Origin: Oreocharis arfaki
Lineage: Eukaryota; Chordata; Aves; Passeriformes; Paramythiidae
Reading direction: 5' to 3'
Assembly (NCBI GenBank): GCA_013398015.1
Contig: VZRR01002166.1
Coordinates: 338,197-402,196, forward strand
Length of the DNA stretch: 64,000 nucleotides
Shown one piece after another: positions 25,301 through 36,944 of the stretch. The position numbers and the translations under genes are program-made. The first letter of the stretch is position 1. Every line of letters begins with the position of its first letter. Under the pieces are notes generated by a model. That model worked only from the letters and a program-made list of their open reading frames with translations, did not search any database and was not told the DNA's origin.

Positions 25301-28300
25301 ACGGAGCAACCCAAATCATCATGGACTTCTTCATGTATTTGCAGATATGCTCTGCTCGATGCTGTGCAAGCCAGTACTGAAAACAGGAGGGATGGAAAGT
25401 GTGAGGGCAGCAAAGGGGGCGTGTTACTGCCCCTTACCCTCCAGAAAGGATGTATTTTCACAAGAACTTCTGGTTTAAACAGGTTGGCATTCCCCCAAGA
25501 AACATCCGTTGGGTTTGAAAATTTCCAGAGAGCTCTGGTGCAAAACAATGTGACTAAATTTCAGAACTCCTTTAAAATTGCAAGATGGGGGAAAATGCTC
25601 ACAGAGAGGTGCAGGCAGACACATGGATTTGCTTTGGAAATGGAATTCGAGAATGAACTAGTTTGACAAGTACTTATTAAAGCCATAACTGCAGAATCTT
25701 TAATTCTGAAATTAGCTTCTCTGCTCCAGTAGGAATGTCTTTGCTCCCTGTCTTATTTTTCCTTCCTTATGTCTCCACAGGAGTGGTCTTGTGCTGGAAT
25801 TTCTAACCAGCTATCTCCCATCATGTTTTGTGTATGTTTTGGGCAGAGGACTTTAGCCTAGGGATCAGATGATTTACAGAGTGGAAAAATACTGCTTTAT
25901 AATAAAAGGAGGATATTGAATAAACCCCAGATTTAATACCCGACCTAACAGAACACCCTGATGAATGTAATTGCATTTTAAGCATTCTGATTGAATTCTT
26001 GATCCATATTGCATTTGTTTTGCTTGTGAATCTTTTATGGGGGAAAAAAAAAGTGTCTGGAGATTAAAGGATTACTGAGTTCTTAAGAAGCCAAGGCAGC
26101 TGCTAAAGCATCTGAATATTCTTGCCTAAATTTGGTGGGAAAGCTATATTAATACTTTTTATTCTAGCAAGCCCAAATAGCCCAGGGGAAGGGGGACAAG
26201 TGAGAAGAGCTGTAAGGGACGATTGCTTCTACAGGTGAACGAACTGCAGGGTATTAGCAAGAGATGGAACAAAACAGTGCTGCAACTGAAATAAGAACTC
26301 ATCTGAAATGATTATTGGGGAGGATGAGGCTTTTCTTTTTTTCTCTCTAATTTTCTGATGAGGTGGAAAGAGTGAGCAGTACACTCAGTTTATAAGAGTT
26401 ACTCATTTCTGTTTTCTCTTAGTGGCAGGGTGTGTGGGCAACATGCTGGAGCTTTTAACCCTTAGAAGTAAGGCTCCTGCAGGAGACATGGAGACAACAA
26501 CTGCCCTTAAAAAGGGGGTTTCAGCAGCAGGTAGGACTTTAGCAAGCACCTTCAGCACAGAGAGTAAGTGTTAGGTTTACCCAGAGGAAGTGATTAAAGT
26601 CTTTCAGGGTCAGAGTGTGTCTTTAGGCAGGCAGAGCACAAAGTGGCTTTGTTTCATATATACATACAGAGCTATGGGGAGCTGTGAAACTCTGGTACTG
26701 ACCAGCAAACTCATCATCTGCTTGTGCAAAACACTGCTAATTATTAGGTCCAAATGGCCATTGCATGTGCATGTGAAAAAAAGGCAAATAAGCTACGTTG
26801 ATTTGGCTGCACAATGGAGCAAAGTCATCATCTCCCAAGGACAGGTAAAATCCTACCTAGCACAGTGAGATCCAGGGAGGACCTTCAGGCTTTAGTGTGA
26901 AAAATCCATGGTGTGTTTTAGCAAGTGCTGGCTGCCTCTTGAAATCTGCTCCTAGCTGAACAAAACCTTAATGCAAATCTTAAGAAGCCTGATCAGGGCA
27001 GATGATAAGCAAAAGGCAAACTCAGCAGTGCTGATGGGGAATGGCTTTTGATCTGTGAAAGCAAGTGATCACCATATCTGTTGCAGCTGAAATTTGTTAA
27101 CAAAATAAAGTGTCATAGTTTTGTTGCTCTGAAATGATACAAGCAATATTATTTTTAGTGTTCCAAAACTGTAGGTTTCATATTTTATTGGTTGCACCAC
27201 TTCAGTGTAGTAGCTTAGTGTAATTTCTGTGCCAGTCAAAGCTTCACAAAACCTTGAAAGTGAGGACAGAACTGAAGAGCTGAACAACAAAAGGAGCATT
27301 GGAAAAAATGCCTAGGGAAAAAAATTTTTAATTTCTTCTGTCTAATGCTTTTGATTTGACAAGCAACATGGGGGTGGGGGGAGGCTTTTTCTCCAAGTCT
27401 GCAGTAGGTAGGTGGATGAGGTTTGTAGATATTTCTAAAACTTCCAAATTGATTGGAGGCGGGTAAATCCCCTGAGAACATTGTAAAATCCCAAGTGATT
27501 TTGTTCAGGACAAAGCAACCCCTCAAGCATGAGGGCAGGGGTAAAAATCTGCATTAGACCTAGAGAGCAGTGAAACATTTCAAGGGGAAAACTGATGTCT
27601 TGGTGAAGCCTGTGGCTTGGTTTAAAACCAAACTGAAGGGAAGCATTTTGAGTCTTTCGCACAGCTCACGTTGGGCAGAACCTGTAACCAGAGTTGCAGG
27701 TTCATGTCTGTTCCACCATTTTTTTTCTTAAAAAATCCTGTGAGGTGTTTAGGGTTGAAGTTTGGACTGCATAGTGCACAGTGGAGATATCTGAAGTAGT
27801 CATTCCATATACACTTGCCTTTGGGCAAATTTTATGTTCCCAGGCACATTGTTTAGGCTTGTTTGTCATTTTCTGGCAGCAGAAAGATAGACATGCCCTG
27901 AAAAAAAGAAAAGCCTGCTTTGGTTGTAACTGGAATATGAAATTCTCTAATCATATGGCACTCTTGGTTTTGGTGAACTTTCCAAGCCAAGTGCAGGAAT
28001 TTTAAATGGCTTTTTAATGTGTGCTGTAAATGTTTCAGGTGTGGTTAGGCTGAACCAGATCACTTCGGTTTGATAAAGTACACTGGCACTTGGATTTTGT
28101 TCTTTTTATCTATATACAGCTGAGAGTGCTGGATACCTTTAAAACTCCTCACAGCAAACCCTGCATCAAATGGCAGGAGTAAAAAGGCCTGGCTCTTGTG
28201 CCAGTCTCAACCACAGCTCATAGCCTAAGAGCTGCCACCTTCTAATCACATTTCTGCCATCTCGACCCTCTTTGTACATATTTGGATGTGCAGGAGGATC

Positions 28301-28798
28301 CAGTTCCAGCAGCACTCTGGGTGCATTTACGGTCTTCTTTTTTGAGGTTGTTGATGGATGGAAGCAATCAGCTCTGAAAACTTTGGCTGTCACATGTGAA
28401 GGACAACAACTGAGTGGGAAAAACGCCATTCCATCCATTCCAGGTGTAGTGGTAGCACCTGGACAAACCCTTGTAGTTTCCTGCATGAGTCTTTCCTATG
28501 GCCAAATGTGGCAAAGTTTTTAAAAGAAGGAAAAAAAGGGATAGAAAAAAGTGGTAATTTCTTTCACTTCTTTTTTTCCCTCCCCATTATACATCCTCCT
28601 TCCAACAGAGGGATGAAGCTGTCTGGTTTTTACTAACCAGTTTGCAAAGATAGGGCAGTATGAAGTCAAAGCTCTCCAAGTCATTGGGAATGCAGTTGAG
28701 AATAGCCACAGTCCTCTGCTAGGCTCTAATAATTCCTAGTTGGATTTTCTTGTGTCTGTCATTGCTTTGCTTATGATTATAATGCTTATGGAAATGGA
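22310..28798. other. Intron, nothing specific
   Basis: AT-rich sequence with a short TA run at about 23960-23973 and a GC-rich spot with several CpG at about 23400-23440. G runs at 27369-27384 (GGGGGTGGGGGGAGG) are too few for a confident four-tract quadruplex. No gene or repeat family was recognised. Confidence 0.5.
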
Positions 28799-28842
28799 GC
28801 TTAGTATCTTTTCTTTTTGTTAAAAGAAAAAGATCCTTAAGC
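28799..28842. repeat. Imperfect hairpin, stem of about 20 bases
   Basis: The left arm GCTTAGTATCTTTTCTTTTT pairs with the right arm ending AAAGAAAAAGATCCTTAAGC with one or two bulges and a very short loop. It is AU-rich. It may be coincidence in a T- and A-rich stretch, but the GC ends match as well. Confidence 0.6.
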
Positions 28843-31800
28843 CCCATGTATTGAAATGAAGTCGTGTAATTCATAGGAGCTAAAGGATGAAATAATACAG
28901 GATCATAGTTATTTTTGCCCAGAAAAAAATTACATTAATCCTGCCATCCCTTCACTGCTAGCAGGAGTCACAGAAGGAAATCATCTAGGTCCTTTGGCAG
29001 TAGTTTTATAGCAAACCTTTTGTTCTTCCCTGACCTCTGCTCTGCTGTGATGGGAAGGAAGGGGCAGGAATGGGAGATGACTGAGGGTGTTGCTCCATGC
29101 TGGGCAGTCAGAATGAGTGAACTAAGCTGTCCCTGTCATGCTGAGAGCAAAGCCAGCTTAGTGATCCCCTTCCCAAGGGCCGGAGCTGCTCCTCAACTTC
29201 AGTCTGCAGCAGTGGCATGGAGCAAACAAAACCAGCTAATGGCCTAATTCTGATGGGTCAGACATGTTTGCTTTTGAAATGACCAATTCCCCCAGCATCA
29301 GTCTGCTGGTCACAAGCAATTTACAACATCTAGTGATCAAATTAACTGTTTTTCCATTCAAAATAATCATGCTGATCCTACTGTAGATATTAGTACTGTG
29401 TGAAATAATCATTAATAGGTTCAGAATGCAGAGTGAGCACTGTGACATCTTATTAAAAGCCAAGATTTGCCCAGGCTAATGTTCCAATGTTAAACGTTTT
29501 CTAAATATAATTAGATGTTTGTGTTAAAACAAGTAGTAAACCCGATGTATAATTTGGGGTCACAGATCATTGAAGTCAGTGAATGCACTTTTAAAATTTC
29601 ATATGTAAACTTAGAGGTCAGGCAAACAGCATGGGGAGGGTGCCCATATAATGCAGTTTTAAAACACTGTGACATATATATTCAGGTTTGCTCTAAGAGA
29701 ACTTTGGAGTGGGGTCTCAAAATGCTTGTGAAAGCAGTCCCCCTTACTTGTTGCCTGGACCCTGTGATTTTACACAAGTATAAAATGGGGAGCTGGTCAG
29801 TGAAGCCCAGGCAGCAGTTGTGGGGCTCAAGTGATGATGCTCAGCTTTTGGATTAAAAGAAAGAGAAGGGTTTGTAGTACAGAAGGAAGAGAACAGCTTA
29901 TATCTCAAAGGCTCAAAAACGAGGCAAGAAACAGAACCTATCTTCAATGAAAAGACAAAAAAGATCAAAGCCAAACCCTTCAAATTTTTGAACCATTCAT
30001 GCGAGTTTGGGGGCCTTTTACACTGAAGAGTTGAGCTTGGCCTTGCTAACCCTATTAATGGATGTTGTTGCCCCCTGGGCTTATCGTGTTCAGCAGGAAA
30101 GGAGGAAATGAAGCAGGCCAGAGGAGAAGCTCTGTAGGAAAAGGGACGGGAGCCATGGCCTCTCTAGGAAGGGAGGAGGTAGTGGTGCCTATCAGTCCTC
30201 TGCAGATTTGATGCCTACTCTCAAATGTAGTCTGAATTTTTCAAAATGTCAGCTTTGCAAAACAACCTTTCTCAAACTTTCCTACTCCTCAGCTGTGGCA
30301 GGCAGTGCAGCATTTGTCCTTTTTATGTCTTTTTATGTCACAAGTTATAATACAGTTAGAGTGAAAAGAAGGAAAAGCATTTAATTACTGGGAAATAATA
30401 AATGCCCAGGAATCAGAATATTTTAAGAGTCTCAGTCACTGTTTTACAGGAAACTGTTTCTCTTTTAAAGCTTTTGCTTCTTCACATAGAAATGATTAAT
30501 CAGACATCTTATGTTCAGGTTCCTTTTGCTACTATGATAGCTTGCCTTAATGAAAAATGGGCTTGTAAGAGCTCCACAAGTAGTATATTTTGGTCCTAAA
30601 TGTAATTCAGATTGCAGGAAGGATAAAACCCTGCTACAGGGAGAGGAGGTCTTGGAGCTGAGCCTACAATTTTTGTGGGTATAGCCTTGATCCCCTAAAA
30701 GGGTTCATTGCAAACTGTTGAAAAGCAAATGCTTGTGGGTAAAAAATTCTGTATTATTGCTTTAATTACTCTCCCTCAATTGTATTGTGATATTGTTTTA
30801 TACTGTAGGCTGTGGCCCCACTTACCCTGAGGTTGCTTGTTTAAAGGCACGATTGCCAATATGTGATTTTCAAATTGTTAGACCTGGAATATCAGCTGTT
30901 CATCATTCAGGATAGCAGCTAGGTTGTAGGATATTTCCTGTCTTGTTTAAGATTATAAATAACAGTTATTCTCTTCAGAAACATTTGGCAAACCTCTGCT
31001 GTCACGAAACAGAAAATGTTTAACAGACAGAAAATAGCTTAACACAATGACCTACTTTGGACTTCTGTTTTCATAAGGTACTTTAAATTTTGGAGGTCAG
31101 AGTTGACATTCCTCAAAGTAGCTTGTGTTTTCAAGAGCAGTGGCTATTTTTCCCACTAGAAATGAGACCCCTTCTCAGTATGTCAACTTACCCCCTTCTG
31201 GTACCATTGATTGCTCCTGAAAAATCTTGGCCCAGTGACATAAATAAGAATTCTTTTGAAACCTTAGCTCTAATTAAAGTCCCCTTCCTCCTGCTGCTGC
31301 AGCTCGTTACTCCATGTCTGTTCACCATGGTCAGGGAAGGAGATTATTTCCTCTCTCTATGTAGGAATGACTTTTATCACTTTCCTCCTCCATCCTCTTT
31401 TACTTAGACCAAGCAACCCCATTTCTACCTGCCTTTGTAGGTCCCTGCTCACCTGATCTTTTCTCTCTGGGTTTTCTCCACAGGTTCCTCTTGTTTTGAA
31501 GTGCAGTGCTCAAACTCAGCTGCCAGCTTGCCACGGCTGAGCAGTGTGAAAGGATTATCAGCCACTGCAGCCTCCGTGCCTCTCTGCACACTGCAGAGGG
31601 GTGTTCACCTCTTCTTGTGACAAGGTGTCGCAGCTCATGATGATATCTTAGGGCTGAGGATCAAAATACAAAGAACTCTCTCTCGCTCTCTCCTCTTTCT
31701 CATTCTGTGTTTGTACAGTGGATTATTTCTGCTTAAGGATAGTCCTTGGCACTTGTCCCTGTGGATTTTGTTCTTTTCAGACTATTTTTTTTTGATATGT

Positions 31801-32126
31801 CAGGACCATTTGAATTCTAATTTTATTCCCCTGTATATTTGAGGGGTTTTTACACCTTGACATTGTCTGAAAACATATGAGCATATGCTCTTGTCTGTCC
31901 CTCGGGCTGAAGTTGTAGAGAATCAGAGTAAGGCTCTTTGTAGGGCTCCATTTTGACCTCAAGACGTCAGAAGCTGCTCCCTGCACACAGCTACTCAACC
32001 AGCTTGCACTCACCCCTGAAGTTTTCCCAAGACCATCTTTCCATAGTTTGTTTGTAAGAATATTAGGCAGGACAACATAACATTCCATCTCAAGTAGAAG
32101 AATGTATATTTGCTAAAAAGATGGTT
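28843..32126. other. Intron, nothing specific
   Basis: Open frames are below 115 codons and lack domains. A short CT-rich tract lies at about 31676-31696. No known repeat was identified. Confidence 0.5.
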
Positions 32127-32139
32127 TTTTTTTTTTTTG

Positions 32140-32580
32140 AAGTGTCGGCCTTCCGCAGTGAGCCTGGGGCTCCTGAGGTGAGCACCTCTGTGATGTTCCA
32201 TGCTCTCCTGCTGGGCTGGCTGGGGGGAGGCAGCTCTCCAGGCACAGCAGGTCTTCCCACAGGCACCTGCAGAGAACAGAAATGTTTTACACAGGGCTGG
32301 AGAAGGGAGTCTGTCGTGGGTTCCAGACCAGCACTTCCGATCTTCCACAGAGCAGACATTCTAACTGAGGTGGTGAGTGGGATTGGACGGACCTGCTGCT
32401 CCTCAAAACGGGCTCACGTTTGGGTCTGTGTGAAAAGTCAAGCTGCAGGTGTTGGGAGGTGTGAGGAGGGACACATGGAGCTGGACATCCGGCTTCTCCA
32501 AAGGGATTGTGCTGAGAGCTGTGAGGCAACCCTGCCCTCTGCGAGCACAGGTCCAGGCTGCAGCACTCAGGGCAGCATAA
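32140..32580. other. GC-rich patch of unknown origin
   Basis: GC-rich sequence begins directly after a T run at about 32127-32138 and ends near 32580. The 210-codon open frame at 32121-32753 covers it but starts inside the T run with a phenylalanine stretch and has no recognisable domain. A T run at one edge would suit the poly-A end of a - strand retroposed insertion, but I do not recognise the body. Confidence 0.5.
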
Positions 32581-33647
32581 ACCTACCTAATGTTTTTTCA
32601 CGTGGTGGCTTCTTCTCCAGAGTAAATATTTGTGTCATACAGAAGGTTAAGAAACACAAAATGAAAGACTGGCCAACCTCACAAGGCCATAGTGTCTGTC
32701 AGAAATATCAAGATGCTGGCTCCGCGTTCAAAGTGGTACTTCTGGCTGTGTGAGCACAGGGAAGTATCAGGCTATTACTGCACCTATTCCTTGCAAGAAA
32801 AATGGGCCATTTGGGTGTGGATGGTAAAATGCTAACTCTACCATCTGGGTATAACTATTAGAAGAAAATGTTTGCAGCTGAAAATATTGGATCTGTGAAA
32901 TTCCTGGTTTTGCCAAGTGTTTGCTTACTTTGATGGGGAAGTTATCAGTGCTTCATTTCTTTAGAGGAACGAAGTAGTATTTCTCCATGAGGCTCCAGCC
33001 CCGCTGAGAGGTCTGAAGTAGGCCTCTAAATTTACACTGCCCTTTTCCAGTACGTCCCAGCTGACAAACATTTCCTAATAATGATGTTGGAGTTGTGGAT
33101 CCCACACGTCTGGGTGCTGTGTCCCTTTGCCTTGCTGGCATTGAACTGCTCGGTCACTTTTTGTGATACATCCTGCGCTGTGGGGTTTCCACAGACACTG
33201 CAGGTCTTTGTATTGCCATTGGACACAGTCTGTGCTCCTGAGAGTCTCTGACTCCTCAAGTTCAGTTGCACGGCCCAAAATACTAGCCTTGGAGCAGAAC
33301 CCACCCCAGCGTGGACAGAGGTTAAAAACAGAGTGTCATGCCAAGCAGGTGGAAGGAGAGGTGGGCAGTTTTCATTTGGAAGGGCCAGAACAGTTTGGGA
33401 AAAAAACAGCCCATTCCAAGAGCTGTGGATTTTTCTCAGTGCTTAATCCTGTGTATGAAAACTGTTATTTGTCAACAGCAGGTTAAAGGAAACAACATAC
33501 TCAGGGAGCTGCTGAGCAATGAAACTGGGAGGTAGTGATGCAGATTAGCCATTAGTTAGACTTTGATGCCTCGAGTCTTTCCATGCCCTGCAACTGCCGT
33601 CTAAAATGGTTTATTTGTGTAGAACACGATTACTCTTTTTCCTTTTC

Positions 33648-33661
33648 TTTTTTTTTTTTTT
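33648..33661 (+). repeat. T14 homopolymer
   Basis: Fourteen T after a CTTTTTCCTTTTC pyrimidine stretch. The combined tract from about 33634 to 33661 is almost pure pyrimidine, without a convincing acceptor AG and coding exon after it. Confidence 0.9.
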
Positions 33662-34966
33662 CATTCTTGGACCAGTAATTTCAATGCTTGTGGCAGCAGG
33701 TCCCTGGTTTGGGACCCTGCCATTGCTTCTAGGCAGGTGCTGGTGAAGCGTTTTTCACTGACCGTGTGGATCTGTGCTGGGTGGGATGGTGCAGGAGAGC
33801 CATGCTGGAGAGGTGCCTCTCCTGGGTCAAAGAATTCTTCTGGAGCCTCCTGCACTTTCTACCTTGCCTTCCCTTGCCCGATGTTGAAATACGTTCATCT
33901 GATGACCAGCCTTCACTGCAGAGGCTTTTCCCTTTCAAGGGGAGAAATCCACCCTACCCCTTTTTTCAAGTTTGTATAGCTTTTCTTTCCTCTAGTTTTG
34001 AGGAGTTTTTTTCAATTTTCTGTTTGTATTTATTTGCAGTTTTCTGAAAAAGCAGCAGAGGATTTTGTGTATACAGCAGCAGAGTTAAAACAATCAAAAC
34101 AGTAGGATTTAATTACAGGTTGGCAAGTCAATAATGTTATTTATAACACACGTGTTGTATGAGCAGTTTCTATTTCTTAGTCAAATGCTCTTTTCCTACC
34201 TGTCTGAAAGTCATTCCTGTATTTCCAAATTCTGGTTTAGCTCACTAATGGTAAATTTAACAGGTTTTATTTGAAGGTTACACCAATATAGGACTTCTTG
34301 TTTGTTTCTTCTTTTGCAGGCATGAAAATAATACTAATAAAAACATTTTAGATTTACACTGTTAAGGGTGTTGGTTCATTGCTTCTGTGAGAACTGGAGA
34401 AAAAAAGACAAAAGCATCAATTTCAAACTCTAGCCCCTAGGATAGCTACAGAATACTGTCTTCAATTTAAGAAGAAAAATTTTTGAAATTCCCAAGGGAA
34501 GTTTCAGTATTTTTTGGACTAAATCACTGAAGTGGGATATCAGAGTCATCATTCTTTTAAAATTTATTTTTAAATAAAAGAGCTCAAAAGCTTCAAGGAA
34601 AAAAACATGTTAAATGTAGAAAAGAGTAAGGAATGCTATAAACATAGCAGCTCTAATTTAGACCCAACTTTATAAAAAGACTATTTTAATGTGTATTTTT
34701 ATTCCATTACCTCTTGCTCCAGTAAATCCTCTTGCATTTCTCCACATCTTGTACAAAAGTCTTCAGAAACCAAATGTTTATGCATGTATGGGATTGCAGC
34801 CTGCTTTGAGGTGGAAATCAGCTTTTGAGAGAGACTGTGCAACGCTGAGTGTCTGTTTGGTGGAAGAAGCTAAAGGGGACATTGCTTGTTAACTGAAAGT
34901 GCAAAAGGTGCATTATTTCTCTTTTTTGCTATTGGGAAAGAGCTGTGTCTGCTGCTTTGTGGTAAC

Positions 34967-34967
34967 T

Positions 34968-34999
<32 letters not shown>

Positions 35000-35001
35000 T
35001 T
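34967..35001 (+). repeat. Long T tract (T13-C-T21)
   Basis: A 35-base tract broken by a single C. It could be the poly-A tail of a retrocopy on the - strand, but no AATAAA or recognisable gene sequence is found on that strand next to it. A lysine-rich open frame on the - strand (34929-35156) is an artefact of this tract. Confidence 0.95.
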
Positions 35002-35394
35002 GGAAAGACGATGACTGCTTTTTCTCCTTTGATTTTTAAGATTTGATAAACCAATACCAAGAGTAAATACGTATTTATTTTTGAAAATATCCTGCTGTTA
35101 TACTCTTCATAGGCTGTGCACACAGATGAGTAATCAGCATATTTAAAAAAAAACAACCTCTCATTTTCCCATAATGGTAGCTAGCTTTAATCAAAACTTC
35201 AAAACATTAATGTTATATTAAAAGCAATCACATTTGCCTTCACAGGACAATGTGGGTATAAATAAATCAGTTTCTTAGGGAGCTGAAGACAGCGAGATCC
35301 CTCCCAGGGTGAGGAGCCAAGGTGCATATTAGTTGTTTAGCCAATGAGCAAACTTGCAAGTTAATAAGACCACTTAATAATTCTGTTTTAGAGC

Positions 35395-35570
35395 CGAACT
35401 TCTGCTGCAGTGGTGGGACGCCCAAGGTCTCGAGGCACAGCAGTGCTGGAGCCCCGTCCCTCGGAAGAGCAGGCAGCAGGAAGATGAAAGATCCTCCCCA
35501 GAGCCGCCATGACGTGCGCGTCCACAATGGGAACAATAAATAATTACTGGGTGGTTCTCGCACAGATCTC
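35395..35570. other. Local CpG-rich patch
   Basis: About 11 CpG in about 170 bases, including GACGTGCGCGTCC. It is followed at once by AT-rich AACAATAAATAATTAC. No coding potential is convincing on either strand (the longest frame is 129 codons on the - strand, no domain). Confidence 0.55.
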
Positions 35571-36379
35571 CAAGTGCTTCTTGGAGAACAGGAGGTGGAT
35601 TTTGTTCCCCCCACCATCACGCACAGGGCAAAGCATTTTTCTTCTTCCAGCTCCACAGTAGCCTGCAGAACAGCCTTTCCCCTGGCAGAATGTAAAGGAG
35701 CACCTTATGATTTGAGGTTGAGCTAATGTTCTTTGTTCTCCTGGCCTCGGGGAGCCTTTGACAAATGGTTTAAAATGGGAGCCTTCAAGACTTCCCCTGC
35801 TTGCCTGATGAAGCAGCTGTTATTTTTCTATCTGCTGGTTTTGGCTGACAGAGGATCTCACGTTGTCAGTAGTAGCTGTGCAGCACCCTCAGGAGTCAGA
35901 GACTCTCTGCTGTGTCTGTAGTGCCAGTGATAGGGATAACCTGCCCAAGGGAGCAGAAAATTTTGTGGCATAGCAAGAAAATTACGCCTGGGTCTTCTGG
36001 GTCCCAGATCGTGCTCCAGCCACCAATGAATTCTGCTCTCATAATTATAGCTCTCCTCTCCTGTTGTAGCATGGTGTCCAAAGTTACTGTATTATGAGGT
36101 GTGTGGTAAAGTAAATTGAAAAAAAAAAACACAAGACACCAAGGAGTCAATAAACGACAGGGCTTCTTGAAAAACTGGGGGTTTAACTTGGGAGATGGGG
36201 TTCTCTTTATCAGGTAAAGATCAGAGATGGTTTGGCTTTAGTAGATGAAGACTAGGAATGCAGAAAACATGTATCTATTTCCGTTTGAGAGATGCTCCAT
36301 GATACACCTTGTGCAGTACTTTTTCAAAGGCAAGTTACTTCAGCTGGACCATTCAGAGCTGTAATTAAGAAGCAAACTT

Positions 36380-36944
36380 ACCTGGTCTTACTTTCAAATA
36401 AGGCTGTTGTAGAATTCCAGCAGGTATGGAGAAAGGCAACTCAAATGATCCAGGTGCATAGAGCTGCTGCTTTATAGGGAGTGTCTAGAGTCTGAGGCTT
36501 CACTTTGGGGAGCCGAAGGCTGTGTGATTATCATTTGAAAAATCAGGAAGGCAATGGATGAGTTGAATTTAGAATTACTGATCACTAAATGCTGCGATGC
36601 TAGAGCAAGGGGCACTCGGTGAAATAAGTACGAGATTGATTTGTAAGAGATAAAAGAAAGGGCTTCTTTGCACAGGAGGTGGTGAACATCTGGGACTCAC
36701 TGCCTTGTGAGTGTGTAAAGACAGGTACTGCCAGCAGGCTCAAAAGGGTTTGGCCAAGCTCAGAGGAGAACAGGTTCATAAATGGCTAGAAAGGGACCTG
36801 ATATCCCCAAAGCAACACCTGTGGATAGAGGGGAATGTTGAGGGAGAACAGGCTACCTCCTCTCCCAGAGGACCAGCCCATTTGCCATATAGACTAGACT
36901 GCCAGGCCACTGGCATATCCCAGCCAGACATTTCTGGTACTTAG
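36380..36944 (+). mobile_element. Ancient CR1-like LINE, 3' region
   Basis: This is an old, heavily diverged member of the CR1/L3 clade. The diagnostic order is kept: a GGCTGTTGTAGAATTCCAGC-like start, GAAAGGCAACTCAAATGATC, a run around CTTCACTTTGGGGAGCCGAA, AAGGGGCACTCGGTGAAAT, GGGCTTCTTTGCACAG, CATCTGGGACTCACTGCC, AGGTTCATAAATGGCTAG, and a terminal GACATTTCTGGTACTTAG. These match the segments that encode or follow the end of ORF2 in ancient amniote CR1 elements. The match is much weaker than for the other two CR1 copies, suggesting a far older insertion. It lies sense to ERBB4. Boundaries are good to perhaps 30 bases. Confidence 0.8.

Noticed and set aside
27369..27384. Possible G-quadruplex
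   Set aside because: Only two long G runs and one GG are present, so the usual four-tract pattern is not met.
32121..32753. Longest open frame (210 codons, + strand)
   Set aside because: It starts in a T run, giving a phenylalanine stretch, and shows no domain, splice context or codon pattern of a real gene. Length is explained by high GC content.
35001..35100. Retrocopied gene next to the T35 tract on the - strand
   Set aside because: No polyadenylation signal and no recognisable coding or transcript sequence beside the tract.
34929..35156. Lysine-rich open frame on the - strand
   Set aside because: Produced by the long T tract.
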